This document shows, one piece after another, positions 40,571-49,585 of a stretch of 64,000 nucleotides of DNA. The stretch is from contig NZ_JAQRMY010000001.1 of NCBI RefSeq assembly GCF_028613635.1, positions 167,778-231,777 of the forward strand. The letters are read 5' to 3'. How positions within the stretch are numbered: position 1 is the first letter of the stretch; each line of letters starts with the position of its first letter. The translations under genes and the position numbers were made by a program. The notes below the pieces were generated by a model. That model did not search any database. It had not been told where the DNA came from and saw only the letters and a list, made by a program, of their open reading frames with translations. This stretch comes from Devosia sp. ZB163. GTDB taxonomy: Bacteria > Pseudomonadota > Alphaproteobacteria > Rhizobiales > Devosiaceae.

Positions 40571-42307
40571 TTAGAGCGCGAACACGTAGAGCACGTTGGC
40601 CGCGGGGCGGTTGGCGAGCTCGGGGTAGCCGAAGGTGATCAGCGCGCTGCCGCCCGAGGCGATGGCGATGAATTCCTTGTCGCCGACCTTGAAGGCGATC
40701 GGCGGGGCGGTGAACGAACCACCCAGGTTGATCGACCACTTCTGCTCGAGCGTCTTGGCGTCATAGGCGCCGAACGTGCCGTCGAGTTCGCCCGTCCAGA
40801 CCAGGTCCGGGGTGGACATCACGCCGGCATAGTTCGGATAGGGACGGTCGACCTGGGCGATCTGCTTGCCGGTCGACACGTCGAAGGCGAACAGCGAACC
40901 CGTCTGGGCGCCCGAGCCGGCCTGCGAGCCACCCGAGAACGAAGTGCCCTCGGTCGCGGTCTCTTCCTTGTTGGTCAGCGTCGAGCAACCCTCGATGCCG
41001 GCGCCGAAGGCAACCGAAGTGGTGGGGTCGAACGCCGGCGGCCAGAAGTTCATGCCGCCCTGGATGTTCGGGCAGGTATCGACCGTCGCGCCGCCGCGGC
41101 GGAGGGCACCGGCCGCATATTCCTGCAGCGACTTGGACGCATCATACTCGACCGGCTTGCCGGTCTTGGGGTCGATGCCCTTGGTCCAGTTCAGCTGCTT
41201 CACATAGGGGTTGGCAGCGATGAACGAGCCGTTGGTGCGGTCCAGGGTGTAGAAGATGCCGTTGCGGCCGAAGTGGGCCAGCACCTTGCGATCCTCGCCG
41301 TCGACCTTGGTATCGACGAGCAGCTGGGCGCCAACTTCGTCATAGTCCATGTAGTCGCCGGGAGTGTACTGGAAGTGCCACTTCAGCTCGCCCGTGTCGG
41401 CGTCGAGCGCCACCGAGGAGTTGGTGTAGAGGTTGTCGCCCGGACGGTATTCGGGGTCGAACATCGGCACCGGGTTACCCGTGCCCCAGTAGGTGGTGTT
41501 GGTCGCCGGGTCGTAGGAACCCGTCACCCAGGTCGCGCCGCCGCCGGTCTTCCAGCAGTCCGGATTGCCGGCTTCTTCGCACTTCCACGTTTCCGAACCG
41601 GGCTGGCCGGGCTCGGGAATGGTGTTGAAGCGCCAGCGCTCTTCGCCGGTCTTGACGTCGAGCGCCGCAACCCAGCCGCGGGTCGCCCAGTCGCCGTAGG
41701 ACTGGCCGACGAGGACCATGTCCTTGACCACGAGCGGAGCATTGGTGAAGCCTTCGCCCGGCTCGGTGCCGACCTGCTGGTCCCACACCACGTCACCGGT
41801 CTCGTCGTCGAAGGCCATGACGCGGCCGTCGTTGAGCACGGTGATGACGAGGTTGTCGACCAGCGCGAGACCGCGCGAGGCGAGGAGGATCCCGCGGCTC
41901 GGGTCCTTGTCGATGCCGGTGTCGCCGATCCAGGCGAGCTTGCCGGTCTTGCCGTCGGTCACGTCGATCTTGTAGGGCGTGCCCCACGGATCGGAAATGT
42001 AGAGGAACCCGTCCTTGGCGAGCGGGGTCGCTTCCATCGAGCCGATGCCGAAGCCGGCCGGCTCCGTGCCGCCGAGCGGAATCGCGAAGGCGAGCTTGAG
42101 CCCCGCGACATTGGCCGCATTGATGTCGTTGAGCGGCGAATGGCGGCTCGCGCTGTAGTCGCGATGAACCATGAGCCAGTTGTTGGCTTCGCTTTCGCTG
42201 CCTGCGGCAGCAAGTCGCTCTGCGGTCACGTCCTGGGCCATGGCGAGGCCCGGCAGGACCAGCATGCTGCCCGCCAGCATGGCGGACATCAGGTGTTTGA
42301 GGCGCAT
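40571..42307 (-). CDS. PQQ-dependent alcohol dehydrogenase, predicted lanthanide type
   Basis: 578 residues with signal peptide (cleavage near AMA, residue 24) and an eight-bladed propeller; periplasmic. Catalytic Asp321 in YMDYDEVG is followed two residues later by Asp323, the extra ligand that marks lanthanide-dependent enzymes (XoxF, ExaF, PedH). Asn278 (GTGNPVP) is the conserved metal ligand, but the usual Glu in the SGAExGVRG region is Asp206 (YGDWATRG). The vicinal Cys-Cys ring that clamps PQQ in MDH and EDH is missing: the matching stretch reads RGILLASRGLAL. Substrate not predictable; not a canonical XoxF. Confidence 0.9.
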   Translation of the reverse strand: MRLKHLMSAMLAGSMLVLPGLAMAQDVTAERLAAAGSESEANNWLMVHRDYSASRHSPLNDINAANVAGLKLAFAIPLGGTEPAGFGIGSMEATPLAKDGFLYISDPWGTPYKIDVTDGKTGKLAWIGDTGIDKDPSRGILLASRGLALVDNLVITVLNDGRVMAFDDETGDVVWDQQVGTEPGEGFTNAPLVVKDMVLVGQSYGDWATRGWVAALDVKTGEERWRFNTIPEPGQPGSETWKCEEAGNPDCWKTGGGATWVTGSYDPATNTTYWGTGNPVPMFDPEYRPGDNLYTNSSVALDADTGELKWHFQYTPGDYMDYDEVGAQLLVDTKVDGEDRKVLAHFGRNGIFYTLDRTNGSFIAANPYVKQLNWTKGIDPKTGKPVEYDASKSLQEYAAGALRRGGATVDTCPNIQGGMNFWPPAFDPTTSVAFGAGIEGCSTLTNKEETATEGTSFSGGSQAGSGAQTGSLFAFDVSTGKQIAQVDRPYPNYAGVMSTPDLVWTGELDGTFGAYDAKTLEQKWSINLGGSFTAPPIAFKVGDKEFIAIASGGSALITFGYPELANRPAANVLYVFAL

Positions 42308-42390
42308 TGGTTTCCCCCCTCTTTCAGTCGGTTCTTGGGTTGGCGCTGCGCCACATAAGACCGATGCGAGGGGAAGTTTGCCTATTTCAT

Positions 42391-43443
42391 CTATTGGAAA
42401 TTCTGCTGCAGGTCGCCGGCAAGGGCCAGCACGGGGGCGTGCTCCTTGTCCGTCCGGGGCCTGTCCGGATGCGGCAGTTCCAGCACCGTGCCGGCGGGTA
42501 CGTTCTGGCTGTACTCGTTGCGGCAGAAGTCCGTGAGGCGCCGGAAGATGTTGGCATAGCCCGGCAGCGTCATGAGGTGTTTGGGCATGGCGAGGACGAT
42601 CGAGCGGTCCATCGCCGCGAGCGCATAGACCCGGATCTTGCTGCGCACGGAGCCGGCGAGGCTGGGCAGCAGCGACAGCGGCACATGCGTCGTGGCGAGG
42701 CCTTCGGCCACGATGTCGGCGGCCGCGACATAGGTCATGGCCGAGAACGCCGGCGTCGAGAACGGCAGGTTGGCGCGGTACCAGGCATCCGACACCGGGC
42801 GCATCGGCACGTTCGAGCTGATCTCGACATGGCGCGCGAAGGCCGGATGGAGCTGGGCGGGCTTGGCGCCCTTGGTCAGGGCCTTCTCCAGCATGCCCTC
42901 GGGCGCGTCGCTGGGAACGAGGAACACCATCGGATCGCGGAACAGCAGCGCCGTGGCGAAGCTCGAACGATCTTCGGCCAGCGCCTCGTCATTGACGATC
43001 ACGCAGTTGAGCTGGTGCAGCCGCAACTGCTCGACCAGGTCGCTGCTGGTGGTCGAATAGCTCACCTCGAACTTGGCGAACCCCGGCTCCTCGCTGGCGA
43101 TGCGCGCCGCCGCCGACAGGAACCGCCCGCGCAGCGTCGGCGACAACCCGATCCTCAGGAACACCCGGCTGTCGACATAGCGCTTCTCGTGCTCGTCGAT
43201 GGCCTGGTCGAACTTCCTGAGCACCTCGTCGGAGAACTTGAACCAGTACTCGCCCGAGGGCGTGAGACTGACCGTGCCGGTGCGGTTGCGGTTGATGAGC
43301 TGCGTGCCCAGCCGCTCCTCGAGTTTGGCCAGTTGCTGGCTGATCGAAGGCTGGCTGAGTCCGACGCGCCGCGACGCCTTGGTGATCGACCCCGCGATCA
43401 CGACGGCGCGGAAAATCTGCATCTGCTTGAGGGTGATATCCAT
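42391..43443 (-). CDS. LysR-family transcriptional regulator
   Basis: 350 residues, somewhat long. HTH at about 1-62 (GSITKASRRVGLSQPSISQQL), effector domain about 95-300, and a 30-residue C-terminal extension. It lies on the same strand, 83 bases upstream of the quinoprotein dehydrogenase, whose expression it may control; LysR regulators of this kind (GcvA/NAC-like) occur near alcohol-oxidation genes. The effector is unknown. Confidence 0.88.
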   Translation of the reverse strand: MDITLKQMQIFRAVVIAGSITKASRRVGLSQPSISQQLAKLEERLGTQLINRNRTGTVSLTPSGEYWFKFSDEVLRKFDQAIDEHEKRYVDSRVFLRIGLSPTLRGRFLSAAARIASEEPGFAKFEVSYSTTSSDLVEQLRLHQLNCVIVNDEALAEDRSSFATALLFRDPMVFLVPSDAPEGMLEKALTKGAKPAQLHPAFARHVEISSNVPMRPVSDAWYRANLPFSTPAFSAMTYVAAADIVAEGLATTHVPLSLLPSLAGSVRSKIRVYALAAMDRSIVLAMPKHLMTLPGYANIFRRLTDFCRNEYSQNVPAGTVLELPHPDRPRTDKEHAPVLALAGDLQQNFQ

Positions 43444-43559
43444 GCGAGGCCCTGTAATCCGGCGCCCATGTCAGCACAATGCGGCACATTCGATAAGCCA
43501 ATAGAAGGTCGCACCGATCACATGGTCGGCAGGATACGCCCAAAGTCGTAGGCCAAAGC

Positions 43560-43591
43560 AAACGGCCCCCTCCGCATGAAGGGGGCCGTTT
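43560..43591. terminator. Strong symmetric hairpin terminator
   Basis: A perfect 11-bp stem AAACGGCCCCC / GGGGGCCGTTT with a 10-base loop, 25 bases after the stop of the cytochrome c gene at 43617 (minus strand). A-rich on one side and T-rich on the other, so it can terminate in both directions. Confidence 0.8.
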
Positions 43592-43616
43592 CACAGAGCG
43601 AAACTGCGAGGCGCGC

Positions 43617-44021
43617 TTACTGCGCCGGGGCCTCGGCAGGCGCCGTCGAGAAGGTCTCGAGATAGGCCACGAGATTGTCGACGTCAGCCGGGTCCTTGAG
43701 GCCCGGGAAGCTCATCTTGGTGCCCTTCACGAAGTCCTTCGGCTTGGTCAGGAACTCGTGCAGCGTCTCGGGCGTCCAGGTGAGCCCGCCGGCGCCGGCA
43801 TCGATCATGGCCTGGGAATACTTGAAATCGGGGACCGAGCCGGCGACGCGGCCGAACAGGTCGTTCAGCTCGGGGCCGACCTTGTTCTTGGCGCCCTCGC
43901 CCACCGCATGGCAGGACTGGCACTTCTTGAACACCGCAGCGCCGGCAGCAGCATCGCCCTGCGCGAAGGCGGGGGCGGCGAGCAGCGCCGACATGACCAG
44001 ACCGAGGGCCAGGATTCTCAT
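43617..44021 (-). CDS. Small soluble cytochrome c (class I, c2/c550-like)
   Basis: 134 residues, signal peptide ending AFA (residue 20). Haem site CQSCH, lysine-rich GEGAKNKVGPELNDLFGR, and the Met ligand in GTKMSFPG. This is the mitochondrial-like class I fold that carries electrons to a terminal oxidase. It could take electrons from the quinoprotein-linked cytochrome at 39899. GGAGATGAG precedes ATG. Monocistronic, with its own terminator. Confidence 0.93.
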   Translation of the reverse strand: MRILALGLVMSALLAAPAFAQGDAAAGAAVFKKCQSCHAVGEGAKNKVGPELNDLFGRVAGSVPDFKYSQAMIDAGAGGLTWTPETLHEFLTKPKDFVKGTKMSFPGLKDPADVDNLVAYLETFSTAPAEAPAQ

Positions 44022-44164
44022 GAACTCATCTCCAAACAACGCACCGGCTGGCGATGCAATGCAAAACGGGTGCGCCGGGTTCCCGCGCGTACGCGCGCGG
44101 GCAGGACGCACCTCCCCGGCTGCCTAATGCCACGGCTCGCGCCCGGATTTCCCAATACTGGTTA

Positions 44165-45406
44165 TCAGTGCGGGCCCTTGCGGATGCGGCGGATGCCGAG
44201 GAACACGAGCAGTATCACCACCGGCGCCGACACCGCCAGCATTTCCCCCTTGGTGAACGGCACCACTTCGTGCAGGCCCTCGAACACATAGCCCAGGATT
44301 CCCAGGGCATAATACGAGATGGCGATGATCGAGAGCCCCTCGACCGTCAGCTGCAGCCGGTACTGGCTCTGCGCCGTCCGCGAGATGCCGTCGAGCACCG
44401 CCCGGTTCTGCGTCTGGATCGACAGCGTGATGCGCGCGTCGAGCAGCTCGATGGCCCTCTGCACCTTGTCGGTCAGCGCCAGCAGCCGCTTCTCCATCGC
44501 CTTGCAGGTGGCAAGCGCCGGCTGCACCCGGTTGTTGATGAAGCGCTCGATGGTGGTGAACTCGCCGATCGCCTTTTCCCTGAGCCGCGTCAGCCGCTCC
44601 GCCAGCACCTCGCCATAGGCCTGCGTCGCGGCGAATCGGAAGCTCGTCTCCTCGACCGTCCGGCCGATCTCGGCCGAGAGCCGGTGCAGCGCCTCGAGCG
44701 AGGCAGCGTGGGCCTCGACGCTGTCCCCGCCACCCACCTTCTGCATGATGCCGGCGAGCTGGCGCTCGTAGTCCGAGACCCGCCCGTTCGTCTCGCGCGC
44801 CAGCGGCAGGCCCATCAGCGCCATGATGCGATAGGTCTCGATCTCGAGCAGCCGCCGGGCGATCACTCCGATCCTCAGCTCGCCACTGCGCGCCGCCGCG
44901 ACCTCGAAGCGGGTGAACCCCTCCTCGTCGAGATGAAAGTCGGTCGCCGCCTCGGCGCCGCCGTCGAAGATCGAGGAGTAGCAGAGGCTGAGCGGGCTGA
45001 AGCCGGCCAGCGCCTTCTTCCCGATCGCCTCCGTCGCAATCACGTCGATGCGGGTGGCGAGCACCAGCAGCAGCTTGTCGTGGAACTCGAGCCCGATACC
45101 GGCCGGGCGCGCATCCCAGTCGTCGGGAGACCCCGTCCAGGTGATGGTCGCGAACTCGTTGTGCAGCTCCCAGGTGACCTGCCGCCCGTCGCGCTCGAAG
45201 TCGAGCTGCCGGGCCCAGGCCGGGCCCTGCGGGTCGGCACCGGCGATTCGGCCCATCTGCTCGTGCAGCGCCCTGAGGTCGGCACCGCCGTCGGCACTCA
45301 TGAAGCCCAGCCGCCGGATTCGGATTGGCGGCGACATGGGCAGCACGGGGCGCGCATGCGTCTCCGCCTCGATGATCTGCCGGTACTGATGTTCCTGCCA
45401 AGTCAC
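44165..45406 (-). CDS. DUF3422 family inner-membrane protein
   Basis: 413 residues. DUF3422 proteins are conserved in alpha- and betaproteobacteria, with unknown function. A long soluble alpha-helical part (about 1-345) is followed by two membrane segments (GLSIIAISYYALGILGYVF and MLAVSAPVVILLVFLGI), a layout reminiscent of CorA-like proteins but without the GMN motif. GTG 45406 is chosen (VTWQEHQYRQI); no ATG fits. It is divergent from the stator-like operon at 45590 with 183 bases between, so a functional link is possible. Confidence 0.85.
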   Translation of the reverse strand: MTWQEHQYRQIIEAETHARPVLPMSPPIRIRRLGFMSADGGADLRALHEQMGRIAGADPQGPAWARQLDFERDGRQVTWELHNEFATITWTGSPDDWDARPAGIGLEFHDKLLLVLATRIDVIATEAIGKKALAGFSPLSLCYSSIFDGGAEAATDFHLDEEGFTRFEVAAARSGELRIGVIARRLLEIETYRIMALMGLPLARETNGRVSDYERQLAGIMQKVGGGDSVEAHAASLEALHRLSAEIGRTVEETSFRFAATQAYGEVLAERLTRLREKAIGEFTTIERFINNRVQPALATCKAMEKRLLALTDKVQRAIELLDARITLSIQTQNRAVLDGISRTAQSQYRLQLTVEGLSIIAISYYALGILGYVFEGLHEVVPFTKGEMLAVSAPVVILLVFLGIRRIRKGPH

Positions 45407-45589
45407 TTGCCGCGTCCTTCCGCCTGCTTCGCCTGGAGCGTGCGCGCACTCGCTCGCCCCCGCAATCGTCACATTGTCGCGTTTGGGCCCATCGGGTTTG
45501 GCATTTCCAATGCCATGCATAGGCAGTTGCGATCGGGCCCCCATGCTAGCGGTGGCGCCAGTATCGACGCGCGACAGGAGGGGAGCGGC

Positions 45590-46375
45590 GTGGACGACGT
45601 GAAGGCAAGGGTCATCGGATCGCCCGCCGAAATCCGCGACTATGGCCCGGTGCTGCGCTGGCTGATCGTCACCGTGCTGGTGCTCCTCGGCCTCGCCGTC
45701 TTGTGGCAGCTCGGTTTCCTGCACACCGTCCTCGAGTCCGACCACACGCGCATCTCGCTGCTGATCCTCGCGATCTTTGCCATCACGAGCCTCCACTGCC
45801 TGTTCCAGTCGATCGACATCAGCCGCGAGCTGGTGGCGGCGCGGAAGGCCCGGGCGGCCATCGAGGCCGAGTCCGCCGCCGGCTTCCGCCTTCTCGGCGA
45901 ACGCGTCCTGACCGGCGCCGGCACCGTGCTCGAGCCCGGCGTCCTCGCCCGGCACGTCGCGAGCCTCGTCCGCAAGTCCGAACTGGGCGGCCCCGGCCGG
46001 CTCGACCAGACGCTGCTGCTGCGCAATGTCGCCGACAAGCTGCGCGGCCGCGAAAAGCTCGGGCTGTTCGTTTCCGAGGGCCTGCTCCGCCTTGCCCTGC
46101 TCGGCACCGCCATCGGCTTCATCCTGATGCTGATCCCGATCGCCGGGCTCACCTCGTTCGATGCCGAAACGCTCCGCACCGCGCTCTCGGGCATGACCGG
46201 CGGCATGGCCGTGGCGCTCAACGTCACCGTCGCCGGCATCGCCACCGCGCTCGTCCTCAAGTTCCAGTATTTCCAGCTCGATGGCGCGATCGGCGAGCTC
46301 TTCTCCTCCATTGCCGAGGTAAGCGAGATCCACGTCGTGCCGGCGCTGGAGAAGGCGCAGAATGGACGGGCCTAG
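45590..46375 (+). CDS. MotA/TolQ/ExbB-like proton-channel protein
   Basis: 261 residues. TM1 about 22-42, TM2 about 52-75, a cytoplasmic stretch of about 90 residues, then TM3 (LLRLALLGTAIGFILMLIPI) and TM4 (GGMAVALNVTVAGIATALVL) with the small-residue and Thr-rich pattern of ExbB/TolQ/MotA channel helices. GTG 45590 follows AGGAGGGGAG by 5 bases. It overlaps the next gene by 14 bases. By family it should form the pentameric collar of an ion-driven stator; the load it drives is unknown. Confidence 0.8.
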   Translation: MDDVKARVIGSPAEIRDYGPVLRWLIVTVLVLLGLAVLWQLGFLHTVLESDHTRISLLILAIFAITSLHCLFQSIDISRELVAARKARAAIEAESAAGFRLLGERVLTGAGTVLEPGVLARHVASLVRKSELGGPGRLDQTLLLRNVADKLRGREKLGLFVSEGLLRLALLGTAIGFILMLIPIAGLTSFDAETLRTALSGMTGGMAVALNVTVAGIATALVLKFQYFQLDGAIGELFSSIAEVSEIHVVPALEKAQNGRA

Positions 46376-46988
46376 CCTCTTTTCCGGCTCGGAGGGCGAC
46401 GACGGCACGTTCGTACCGTTCACCGACATCCTGTTCAACGTGCTGCTCGGCTTCACCATGATGGTGTTCGTCGCCTTCGCGTTGATCCGGCCCGACGCCA
46501 AGTCGGGCATGATCGACACCAATGCCGAGTTCATCATCACCACGACCTGGCCGGACGACAACGACGACGACATCGACACCTATGTGCAGGACCCGACCGG
46601 CAACGTCGTCTGGTACCACGCCATGCAGAAGGGCTTCGTCACGCTCGACCGCGACGACCGCGGCAACTATCTCGACGAAGTGACGGTCAATGGCGTCACC
46701 CACCATGTCGCCTTGAACCAGGAGACGGTGACGGTGCGCGGCCTCGTGCCGGGCGAGTACATCGTCAACATCTACCACTTCACCAACCCCACTGCCGCCG
46801 CGGTGCCGGTGACCGTGAAGATCGAAAAGATCAACCCCAAGGTCTCGGTCGTCTACTACGACACGCTCGTCCTCGATCATAAGGGCGACGAGAAGACCGT
46901 GGTCCGCTTCAATGTCGACGCGTCGGGCGCCGTCAGCGACATCAACACCGTGCCGGTGTCGCTGATCCAGGCCGTCCGCAAGGGCTGA
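46362..46988 (+). CDS. MotB/ExbD-like protein with a novel periplasmic domain
   Basis: 208 residues. A single N-terminal membrane helix preceded by an aspartate (FVPFTDILFNVLLGFTMMVF), exactly where ExbD/TolR/MotB carry the ion-binding Asp. The periplasmic part is not an OmpA-like peptidoglycan-binding domain. It reads as a beta-sandwich (DIDTYVQDPTGNVVWY, LDRDDRGNYLDEV, GLVPGEYIVNIYHF), resembling YfaP/pre-peptidase C-terminal-like domains, with an Asp-rich segment that may bind calcium. Genetically coupled to the channel gene. Function unknown. Confidence 0.75.
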   Translation: MDGPSLFSGSEGDDGTFVPFTDILFNVLLGFTMMVFVAFALIRPDAKSGMIDTNAEFIITTTWPDDNDDDIDTYVQDPTGNVVWYHAMQKGFVTLDRDDRGNYLDEVTVNGVTHHVALNQETVTVRGLVPGEYIVNIYHFTNPTAAAVPVTVKIEKINPKVSVVYYDTLVLDHKGDEKTVVRFNVDASGAVSDINTVPVSLIQAVRKG

Positions 46989-46993
46989 CCGGC

Positions 46994-47611
46994 ATGACCA
47001 CGCTCGTCATCTCCGCCGCGGTCGCCCTCTTCCTGCTGCTCGCGCTGCTGCTGGTCAGCCTCAACCTTTTCTCGCTGTGGAAGTGGTGGGTGAAGGCCGC
47101 CGCCATCGTCGTGACGCTCGGCTCCGTCGTGGTGCTCTACTTCGCCATGACCAACGTCGTCGGCTGGGCCACCACCGACCAACTCCCGGCCCGTTTCAGC
47201 CTTCTCCACACCCGCATCGTCGAGCCCGACAAGCTGCGCGGCCTCGCCGGCCGCATCTACCTGTGGGTCGAGCAGGTGGACGACAAGCAGGTCGTCATCT
47301 CCCCGCCGCGTGCCTACGAAGTGCCCTACGAGGTCGAGACGGCGAGCGAGGTGGCGACGGCCCAGCAGCAGATCGAAGGCGGCGGCAAGGTACTCGGTCA
47401 GTTCGCCGCGACCGGCAGCGAGGCGCCGACCAAGGACATCAACCCCACCGAAAAAGGCGAGGTCGTGGTCCACGCCGAAGGCGCCGGCCGCCGCGAGGGC
47501 GGCCCCAGCGGCGAGGGCATCGAAACCGTCGGCGACCCCGGCGCGCTCACCTTCTCCGAGATGCCTCCGGTGGAACTGCCCAACAAGGCCGTCATCCAGG
47601 TCGGGCAGTAG
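46994..47611 (+). CDS. Membrane protein, third component of the stator-like operon
   Basis: 205 residues. Two membrane helices (about 3-25 and 33-52), then a periplasmic tail ending in a Gly/Glu/Pro-rich disordered region (about 130-205). No known domain. It starts 6 bases after the ExbD-like stop, so it is co-transcribed. The tail could link the channel complex to an envelope partner. Confidence 0.65.
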   Translation: MTTLVISAAVALFLLLALLLVSLNLFSLWKWWVKAAAIVVTLGSVVVLYFAMTNVVGWATTDQLPARFSLLHTRIVEPDKLRGLAGRIYLWVEQVDDKQVVISPPRAYEVPYEVETASEVATAQQQIEGGGKVLGQFAATGSEAPTKDINPTEKGEVVVHAEGAGRREGGPSGEGIETVGDPGALTFSEMPPVELPNKAVIQVGQ

Positions 47612-47615
47612 AACG

Positions 47616-47945
47616 CTACGCCCGCTTGCTCAACGCCTCCGCGGCGAAAGTCAGCGCGTTCTCGACCGCGCGGATCTCGACCACCACCGGCGCGACCAGC
47701 GGGTCGGATTCCCAGGTGTTGAAGCCGCGGTCCTTCGCCATCGCCGCCATCTCGTCACCGCGCCGGCCGACGATCTCGGCGGCCGTGCGGGCTTCGCCGA
47801 GGGCATTGGAGCGCATCACTTCGGGGGTCTGCGGGCTGGAGGCGAGCGACTGCAGGCGCCTGGCGTTGATCCGCCATTGCCGCGCGAATTCCTCCGCCCG
47901 CTTGAGGCGGAAGGAAATCACCGTGTCGCTCAGAACTTCTCCCAT
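47616..47945 (-). CDS. Small conserved-looking protein, function unknown
   Basis: 109 residues from ATG 47945 (MGEVLSDTVISFRLKRAEEF), mostly helical and charged, no signal or membrane segment. Third-position G/C is high, as in true genes here. An upstream ATG at 48008 is less likely. Convergent to the stator operon, only 4 bases away. No family recognised. Confidence 0.55.
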   Translation of the reverse strand: MGEVLSDTVISFRLKRAEEFARQWRINARRLQSLASSPQTPEVMRSNALGEARTAAEIVGRRGDEMAAMAKDRGFNTWESDPLVAPVVVEIRAVENALTFAAEALSKRA

Positions 47946-48047
47946 GCCGCCACCATTGATTCGCGCCGTCGTAGTGTCAATTTGCACCCGGCAATTTGAT
48001 GGCGGCATGGCTAACCCGTGGCCGAAGCGCAGAAATCCTGCGACGGA

Positions 48048-49415
48048 CTAGGGCAGCGGCTTGAGGTCGGCGAGCAGCGCCGGCACCAGTTCGCTCACCG
48101 TGGGGTGGACATGCATGGTGCCGATGATCGTATCGACGCTGACGCCCGCCGCCATCGCCTCGAGCAGCGACTGCATCACCTCGTCCCCTTCGATGCCGAG
48201 GAGCGCCACGCCGAGGATCTGGCGCGTCACCGCGTCGGCGAACACCTTCATGAACCCCAGCGTCTCGCCGCGCTCGTTGGCCCGGCTCACCCGCGTCATC
48301 GGCCGCGTCGCAACCAGCGCCGGCAGGCCCCTCGCCCGCACCTCCCGCTCGCTCATCCCGGCCCGGCCGAGCGGCGGATCGATATAGAGCCCATAGGCCG
48401 GGATGCGGTCCGAGACCTTGCGGCTGGCGCCGTCGAGCAGGTTCTGCGAGACGATCTCGAAGTCGTTGTACGAAGTATGGGTGAAGGCCCCGCGCCCGTT
48501 GACGTCGCCCAGCGCGAAGATGTGGGGCTGGCTGGTCCTCAGCCTGTCGTCGACCGCGATGTAGCCCGCCGCATCGAGCGCGACGCCGGCCTTGTCGAGC
48601 TGAAGATCCTCGACATTGGGCACCCGCCCCACCGCCAGCAGAAGGTGGCTGCCCTCGACCTCGCCGGCATGGTCCTTGCCGTACTTCACCACCACGCCCT
48701 CGCCGCGCCGTTCGGCCGCGAAGCACTCGGCATCCGTGATGATGCGGATGCCCTCGCCGGCGAGGATATCGCGGATCGCATCGGAGATGTCGTCATCCTC
48801 GCGCGACGCCACCCTTCCGCCCCGCGCCAGCACAGTCACCTGGGCGCCGAAGCGCCGGTACATCTGGGCAAACTCGAGCCCGACATAGGAGCCGCCCACG
48901 ATGACGAGGTGCTTCGGCAGCGTATCGAGTTCGAGGATCGAGGTGTTGTCGAGATAGGGCACGCCCCGCGCCCAGTCGGGCGCCGACGCCCGCGCCCCGG
49001 TATTGAGGAAGATCTGCCGGCCCTCGAGCACCTGCCCGTTGACCTCCACCGCGTTGGGCGAGACGAACGCCGCCGAGCCGCGGATGACGGTGAGGTTCTC
49101 GGTGCTCTCCATCCAGCTGTCGAGCCCGTTGCGCGACGCCAGCACCACGCCTTCCTTGCGCGTCCGCACCGCCTTCATGTCGACGCTCACCGGCCCCGTG
49201 ACGACGCCGAAATCGGCAGCCCGCCGCGCCAGCCACGCCACCCGGGCGCTCGCTACCAGCGCCTTGGTCGGCTGGCAGCCATCGTTGACGCAGGTGCCGC
49301 CCATGAAGCGCCGCTCGATCAGCGCGGTCCGCCAGCCCGCCCCGGCGAGCCGCGCCGCGAGGAACGGGCCCGCCTGCCCTCCGCCGATGATGATGGCATC
49401 GAATGACTGGCTCAT
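48048..49415 (-). CDS. FAD-dependent pyridine nucleotide-disulfide oxidoreductase (mercuric-reductase-like)
   Basis: 455 residues. FAD motif IIGGGQAGPFLAARL, redox-active disulfide GGTCVNDGCQPTK, NAD motif VIVGGSYVGLEFAQM, second FAD motif IFALGDVNGRG, and the C-terminal His in VHPTVSEL. Class I disulfide reductase of the dihydrolipoamide dehydrogenase / MerA superfamily. No N-terminal HMA domain and no C-terminal Cys pair, so it is not a true mercuric reductase; substrate unknown. Monocistronic. Confidence 0.9.
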   Translation of the reverse strand: MSQSFDAIIIGGGQAGPFLAARLAGAGWRTALIERRFMGGTCVNDGCQPTKALVASARVAWLARRAADFGVVTGPVSVDMKAVRTRKEGVVLASRNGLDSWMESTENLTVIRGSAAFVSPNAVEVNGQVLEGRQIFLNTGARASAPDWARGVPYLDNTSILELDTLPKHLVIVGGSYVGLEFAQMYRRFGAQVTVLARGGRVASREDDDISDAIRDILAGEGIRIITDAECFAAERRGEGVVVKYGKDHAGEVEGSHLLLAVGRVPNVEDLQLDKAGVALDAAGYIAVDDRLRTSQPHIFALGDVNGRGAFTHTSYNDFEIVSQNLLDGASRKVSDRIPAYGLYIDPPLGRAGMSEREVRARGLPALVATRPMTRVSRANERGETLGFMKVFADAVTRQILGVALLGIEGDEVMQSLLEAMAAGVSVDTIIGTMHVHPTVSELVPALLADLKPLP

Positions 49416-49585
49416 GGGTGCTCCTCATGGGGATCGGCGCGCCCCGGGACCATAGCCGGGCAGCGCCGCTGCGTCATGGCTCGCCTGCAGCCGGTGTGCT
49501 TCGCGGCGACCCAATGTGCTGCTAGTGTCCGTCCCGGGTGGTGCGCCATCCCGGCGCGCACCGGCGATCGAGGGAGCCACACGAC

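Noticed and set aside
45590-47611. Zorya-type anti-phage system
   Set aside because: The MotA/MotB-like pair recalls ZorAB, but the MotB-like protein has no peptidoglycan-binding domain, and there is no ZorC, ZorD helicase or ZorE nuclease nearby.
48048-49415. Mercuric reductase (mercury resistance)
   Set aside because: It lacks the N-terminal metal-binding domain and C-terminal cysteine pair, and no mer genes are present. It is kept as a general disulfide oxidoreductase.
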